64,000 nt of DNA, taken from Sphingobium amiense. GTDB lineage: Bacteria > Pseudomonadota > Alphaproteobacteria > Sphingomonadales > Sphingomonadaceae. Below, piece after piece: positions 60,217 to 64,000 of the stretch. The notes beneath the pieces were generated by a model. The model was not told the origin of the DNA. It did not search any database and saw only the letters and a list, made by a program, of their open reading frames with translations. The DNA is taken from the NCBI RefSeq assembly GCF_003967075.1, contig NZ_AP018664.1:1984001-2048000 (forward strand), in the 5' to 3' direction. The first letter of the stretch is position 1. Every line of letters starts with the position of its first letter. Both the position numbers and the translations under genes were made by a program.

Positions 60217-62763
60217 TCAGAACACGTAGACGTTGGTGTTCGCGCCGACCGTGTCGAGACCGGTCAGGCCAGTCACACCGGACAGTTCGATGACCGTGTC
60301 CGTCACAGCTCCCTGGCTGAAGACATAGCTGTCACCCAGGTACTCGAACACGAGGGTTTCACCAACCGCATCCGCTGCGGTGTTCGCCAGGCTGCGAGCC
60401 TCGGCGAGCGTGGCCGGCCCAGCACCCGTGAAGGTAAGAAGGCCATTCTCGAGCTCGTAGCCAGAGCCAGCTGGCGCAGCGTCATCGGCCTGAACTGCGG
60501 AAGCAAGCGTGATCACGTCGAAGCCGCTCTGTGCAGCAGCATCTTCAGCCGTCCCCTTCTCGAAGCCGACGATCGAGCGATCGTTGGCAGCAGCCAGGAC
60601 ATCGTCGCCTGAGCCGAGAGTGATCGAGCCACCCGCAGCCAGATTCGCCAGATCAAAGGCCAGATTACCAGTGAGCGCCGACGCATTCACCGACGTTACC
60701 TGGTTGCTCAGATCGAGATTCAACGCCTGAGCACCCGAAACGGTCACGTTGGTCAGCGACGCACCAGTGAAGTCAAGGTCATTCGTAGCGTTGGCACCCC
60801 CCGAAACGACCGACAGCGTCGTCGCGGCACCAGCATTGATCTGGAGGTTCGTAGCATTGTCCGTGGCGCCAGTCGCGGCATCGAAGAATGCCGAGTCGAA
60901 GACCGCGTTGACGGAGGTAGCATTGGTGGTGACCGAAGCATCTCTATTGGCGGCGGTCGTTGCGGCGCTCGGAGCGGTCAGTTCATCGATGTCGAGGGTG
61001 ACGGTCAGCGCACCAGGCGTCGCCTGGTTGAATACGAGATCGTTGACAACGTTGGTATCACCCGTGACGCGGTATCCGACATTAGCGCCAACATTGCTCA
61101 GTTGAGCCTGCGTAGCACCTACATCGCCGGACGCGACGAACTCGGTAACGGTGTTGTTGGTCGCCAAAATGTTGACGTCAAGCTCCTTGTTGAGGCCAAC
61201 CGCATCGAACACTTCGAAGTTCGAGAAAGCGCCGATGTTCGCCGCCCCCACGATGTTGAGCAGGAGCGTATCCGAGCCTGCACCCGCGTCGATCGTGTCG
61301 CCGGCATTGACCGTCGCGCCACCGGTCACGTTGAACGTGTCAACGTCCGCACCGAGGTTGATAGTCAGCTTGCCGTCGCCGCGGCTGTTGAGCGTGACGA
61401 CGTCATCACCGTCGCCAGCATCAACAGTCGTCGTGCCCGCGCCCGTGGTGTTGATCAGAATATCGTCGGCGCCAGCGGCCGTCGACACTGTCGCGGAAAC
61501 TGTTTCGTCCACCGATGTAGCCGAAGCGTCAACGGCAGTGGCCGTGACAAGCTCCACGATGTCGTCGCCGGCGCCCGTTTTGATAGTCGCAACCGAACCA
61601 GCGGTGCCACCACCGACCGTCCCGTCGAAGAAGATGCTGCCCGCGCTCGCCGAAGCGTCGATGGTGCGGATGTCAGCGGAAGCCGCGCTTGCCGCGTTTT
61701 CATTGACAACGAGGATTGTCTCAACCGCAGTATTGACGGAGAAAGTTTCAACGTTGGCGCCAGCATTGGCTACCAGGATGAGGCTAGCTTCGTCTGCATC
61801 GGTCTCATCGCCCTTAACAATCGTTCCGGACACCGAAACCGAGTTGAGCGAAGAAGTCGCCGATGTGGGCCCCCCATTTACAACGATCAGCTGATCATTC
61901 GGACCGCCGAAGATGCCCGTTCCACGCGTGTTATCCAACGCAATCGAGACCGACGTTGCAACATCAGTCGCCTGAACATTGAGCCCAGCGCTCAGATCAG
62001 CATTGCGGAAGCCAGCGACCGTGCCTTCGGACAGGTTGGTGACGTTGTTGGCGGCATTGATCTGCCACAGCTCCTCCACCCCGACAAACTTCGATGCGTC
62101 GGCAATGTTGGCGGCGGCGGGCGTCGTATTGATGATGTTGACAGTTTCGATGTTCTGGATCGAAGCCGTGCTCGGGAGCGTTCGATTGTTGTTTGCATCT
62201 GTGAAGATGTTGAGCGTATCGGAACCCGCACCACCGTCGAGATCGTCGAAATCCGACAGCGTGTTTGCTTCATCTCCAGCGGCACTCACCGTCAGCGCAT
62301 TGAACACGTCATCGCCATTGGTGGCAACAAAGGTATCGGGCCCAGGAGTCAAGGTCAGTGTCTGCACGGCGGTGCCGCTGCTGCTGTCAATGGTGGTTGG
62401 CACCACGGGCGAGGCTGCAGTAGACGGGACGGTAGTGCCGCCGAGGGTCAGGCCCGAAGCAGAAACCTTCGCTTCAACGGTGCCGTTGGCGAAGCTGATC
62501 AGCGTGCCGTTGGTGTCGTTCTGCAGGGTGATGCGAGCAACCTGAGCGCCGCTGCTAAACACCAGCAGCTGATTACCGGCCTGCTGGAAGGTGTAGGACG
62601 AGGTGGCGCCCGCTAGACGAACCTGCTCGACATTCTGGTCGACGACAATGCCGGTTGCGTTGTTGGTGTAGGTGACGGTTTCGGTGCCAGCGGCGCCGAA
62701 CACGTTGCCGCCGAAGGTCACGCCAGTGAGATTGTCACCCGACGAAAGATAAAGATCAGCCAT
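60217..62763 (-). CDS. RsaA-like beta-strand repeat protein, probable type I-secreted surface protein
   Basis: This 848-residue acidic protein is rich in Thr, Ala, Asn, Asp and Val with almost no Cys or Lys, and has no N-terminal signal peptide. Long beta-strand repeats are interspersed with calcium-binding-like nonapeptides (GGAGSDTL, GAGDDIV, GDGDDVV, GSGDDVL), as in Caulobacter RsaA and other S-layer or RTX proteins. The C-terminal VIELSGVTGLTGLDTV...NVYVF is aliphatic and hydroxylated, typical of type I secretion signals. The start has GGAG about 9 nt upstream. It may form a surface layer or biofilm matrix. The companion upstream is a cadherin-like repeat protein. No ABC/HlyD genes are seen here, so the exporter is elsewhere or beyond the window. 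Confidence 0.85.
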   Translation of the reverse strand: MADLYLSSGDNLTGVTFGGNVFGAAGTETVTYTNNATGIVVDQNVEQVRLAGATSSYTFQQAGNQLLVFSSGAQVARITLQNDTNGTLISFANGTVEAKVSASGLTLGGTTVPSTAASPVVPTTIDSSSGTAVQTLTLTPGPDTFVATNGDDVFNALTVSAAGDEANTLSDFDDLDGGAGSDTLNIFTDANNNRTLPSTASIQNIETVNIINTTPAAANIADASKFVGVEELWQINAANNVTNLSEGTVAGFRNADLSAGLNVQATDVATSVSIALDNTRGTGIFGGPNDQLIVVNGGPTSATSSLNSVSVSGTIVKGDETDADEASLILVANAGANVETFSVNTAVETILVVNENAASAASADIRTIDASASAGSIFFDGTVGGGTAGSVATIKTGAGDDIVELVTATAVDASATSVDETVSATVSTAAGADDILINTTGAGTTTVDAGDGDDVVTLNSRGDGKLTINLGADVDTFNVTGGATVNAGDTIDAGAGSDTLLLNIVGAANIGAFSNFEVFDAVGLNKELDVNILATNNTVTEFVASGDVGATQAQLSNVGANVGYRVTGDTNVVNDLVFNQATPGALTVTLDIDELTAPSAATTAANRDASVTTNATSVNAVFDSAFFDAATGATDNATNLQINAGAATTLSVVSGGANATNDLDFTGASLTNVTVSGAQALNLDLSNQVTSVNASALTGNLAFDLANLAAGGSITLGSGDDVLAAANDRSIVGFEKGTAEDAAAQSGFDVITLASAVQADDAAPAGSGYELENGLLTFTGAGPATLAEARSLANTAADAVGETLVFEYLGDSYVFSQGAVTDTVIELSGVTGLTGLDTVGANTNVYVF

Positions 62764-62824
62764 TTGCTTGCTCCAGGAAAACTGGGATGTCCAGTTAGGA
62801 AGGTTATTGCACTGTGACGACGAT

Positions 62825-62850
62825 GATCCCGCCCTAGAGGGGGCGGGATC
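62825..62850. terminator. Perfect 10-bp hairpin between the two surface-protein genes
   Basis: GATCCCGCCC (62825-62834) pairs with GGGCGGGATC (62841-62850) over a 6-nt loop. It lies 10 bases beyond the end of the upstream repeat-protein gene (transcription runs leftward). There is no U-tract, so it may be a processing or stability element rather than a strong terminator. Confidence 0.6.
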
Positions 62851-62859
62851 ACACCAGGA

Positions 62860-64000
62860 TCAGGCGAAGGTGCCTGCGCCGAAGACAGTATTCAGGTCGC
62901 TCGGGCCGAACAGCGCCTCATCCTGCGCCCGGGTAAGACCCGTCAGCACTATCTGCGTCACCTGTCCGCTGTTGGCATATTGGATAGTCGCCTGGCCATC
63001 GGTGAAGTCGCTGTTGTTGAGCGTCCCCGGATTGCCAGCCGGGCTGACGATCTCGTCGCCCGCACCGAAGCCGCTGATGGTGTGCACATAGTTGCCGGCT
63101 TCCACCGTGTAGGTGACGTCGCCCGCCGAAGCGTCGCTCGTTCCTGCAGCGTTGATCGTCACGCCCGTCGACGGCGGCGCGGTGACGTTCACCGTGACCG
63201 TGTATTCGGTCACTGCGGTGCCGTCGCTCACCTGGATGGTGAAGTCGTCGGTGCCGACAAAGCCCGCATTCGCGGTATAGGTGTTGGTCGCCAGATCGAT
63301 CGTGCCATTCGCCGGGCCATCAGTGGGGCTGATGGAAGCGGTTAGTGCATCCCCGTCAACGTCCGACGCGCTGATCGTGAAAGCCTGCGAGGCGCCCGAT
63401 ACAACCGAGAAGGCCCTCGTGGCCGACGCATCGATGGTCGGTGCGTCGTTCACAGCCGCAAGGTTGACGGTGACGGTCTGGGTCGATGAAGCACCAGCCG
63501 AATCGGTCACAGTCACCGTGAAGGTATCCGTGCCATTGAAGTTCGCGTTCGGCGTGTAAGTGAATACGCCATCCTGACCACCCGTTACGGTGCCATTCTG
63601 GGCGCCCGCGGCCGAATAGGTCAGCGCGTTATTCTCTGCGTCAGTCGCCGAGACAGTGACGGTCGCAGCAGCATCTTCCGTGCCGGCCACGGTCTGAGTT
63701 GCGGCAACGGTCGGCGCAGTGTTGGCCGGCGGGGGCGGCGGGGGAGCCACGGTGTCATTGTCATCATCGTCGCCACCAGACGCCGCAATCGCGATCAGAC
63801 CGCCCGCTGCAACGACGCCGCCGATGATCAGCGGAGTGCTGACGCCACCGCCACCGACGCCAGCACCGGCGTCCGCGCCGCCGGAAGCCTGGGCGAAGGA
63901 GAAGGCCTCGCCGCCGAACATTCCAGCGGAACCGGCCATGGAACCGGACACATCGGCCATGACGTTAGCAAACGAGAAATCGCCGGCGAGCGACGCGTCA
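62860..64000 (-). CDS. Cadherin/Ig-like repeat surface protein (5' end beyond window)
   Basis: The frame runs off the right edge (it continues upstream as [13 protein letters not shown]), so the N-terminus is missing; a Met at 63960 is internal. A Gly-rich region leads to a hydrophobic stretch ([22 protein letters not shown]), an acidic DDDDN linker and a Pro run. At least two cadherin-like/Ig-like domains follow ([21 protein letters not shown] ... [21 protein letters not shown]; then [16 protein letters not shown] ... [15 protein letters not shown]). The C-terminus resembles a type I secretion signal ([20 protein letters not shown]). It is probably a large adhesin or matrix protein cotranscribed with the RsaA-like gene. 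Confidence 0.85.
   Translation of the reverse strand, partial: DASLAGDFSFANVMADVSGSMAGSAGMFGGEAFSFAQASGGADAGAGVGGGGVSTPLIIGGVVAAGGLIAIAASGGDDDDNDTVAPPPPPPANTAPTVAATQTVAGTEDAAATVTVSATDAENNALTYSAAGAQNGTVTGGQDGVFTYTPNANFNGTDTFTVTVTDSAGASSTQTVTVNLAAVNDAPTIDASATRAFSVVSGASQAFTISASDVDGDALTASISPTDGPANGTIDLATNTYTANAGFVGTDDFTIQVSDGTAVTEYTVTVNVTAPPSTGVTINAAGTSDASAGDVTYTVEAGNYVHTISGFGAGDEIVSPAGNPGTLNNSDFTDGQATIQYANSGQVTQIVLTGLTRAQDEALFGPSDLNTVFGAGTFA

Noticed and set aside
61102..62616. 504-residue plus-strand frame
   Set aside because: Antisense to the RsaA-like gene; no family features.

Overview
The window is about 64 kb of GC-rich chromosomal DNA, most likely from a sphingomonad (Sphingomonadaceae, Alphaproteobacteria). 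The basis is three large TonB-dependent receptors, a 180-kDa-type NAD-glutamate dehydrogenase, a PAS_5-type protein, MlaA, a paired GH130 locus and T1SS/S-layer-like surface proteins. This assignment is inference; no rRNA is present.

Layout. 1-1857: the right end of an IS21-family element (istB fragment). It abuts a short AT-rich tract with a ribbon-helix-helix-like gene and a small HUH (rolling-circle Rep-like) gene, ending at the 3' end of tRNA-Thr(CGT). 2-9.2 kb: core genes (PAS protein, NAD-GDH, MlaA). 9.4-12.5 kb: a probable extracytosolic flavin/iron redox operon (PepSY membrane protein, a DUF2271 protein with an ApbE flavinylation motif, a DUF4198 protein, ApbE). 12.5-21.4 kb: a divergent carbohydrate/glycerol block, with SDR-GH130-glpD-glpK on the minus strand and glycosyltransferase-GH130 on the plus strand. 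Each arm ends in a copy of the same double-hairpin RNA-like element.

21.4-32.3 kb: MHS-type transporter, LysR regulator and a tight nine-gene operon (TonB receptor, metallo-beta-lactamase fold, flavin monooxygenase, VOC extradiol dioxygenase, C-C hydrolase-like esterase, membrane protein, cupin, epimerase-like reductase). It looks like a complete uptake and ring-cleavage route for an unknown aromatic compound. 32.3-45.4 kb: a peptide or gamma-glutamyl salvage region (two Tat-exported gamma-glutamyltransferases, a 1047-aa TonB receptor, a PD40-amidohydrolase) and a siderophore-type TonB receptor behind tandem Fur-like boxes. 45.5-46.8 kb: a small conserved protein and RlmJ.

47.1-58.1 kb: an accessory region with a long tyrosine recombinase and three full-length copies of one 2711-bp IS66-family element. 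Copy 2 is inserted inside copy 1. All three have clean 8-bp target duplications, so the insertion order can be read directly. 58.2-64 kb: a response-regulator-like protein whose receiver lacks the phospho-acceptor Asp and which is fused to a MarR-like winged helix, an M23 peptidase, and two surface or secreted proteins (an RsaA-like beta-strand repeat protein and a cadherin-like repeat protein that runs off the window).

The best candidates for something undescribed are the paired double-hairpin RNAs bracketing the GH130/glycerol block, the tRNA-Thr-linked HUH-Rep remnant, and the orphan ring-cleavage operon.
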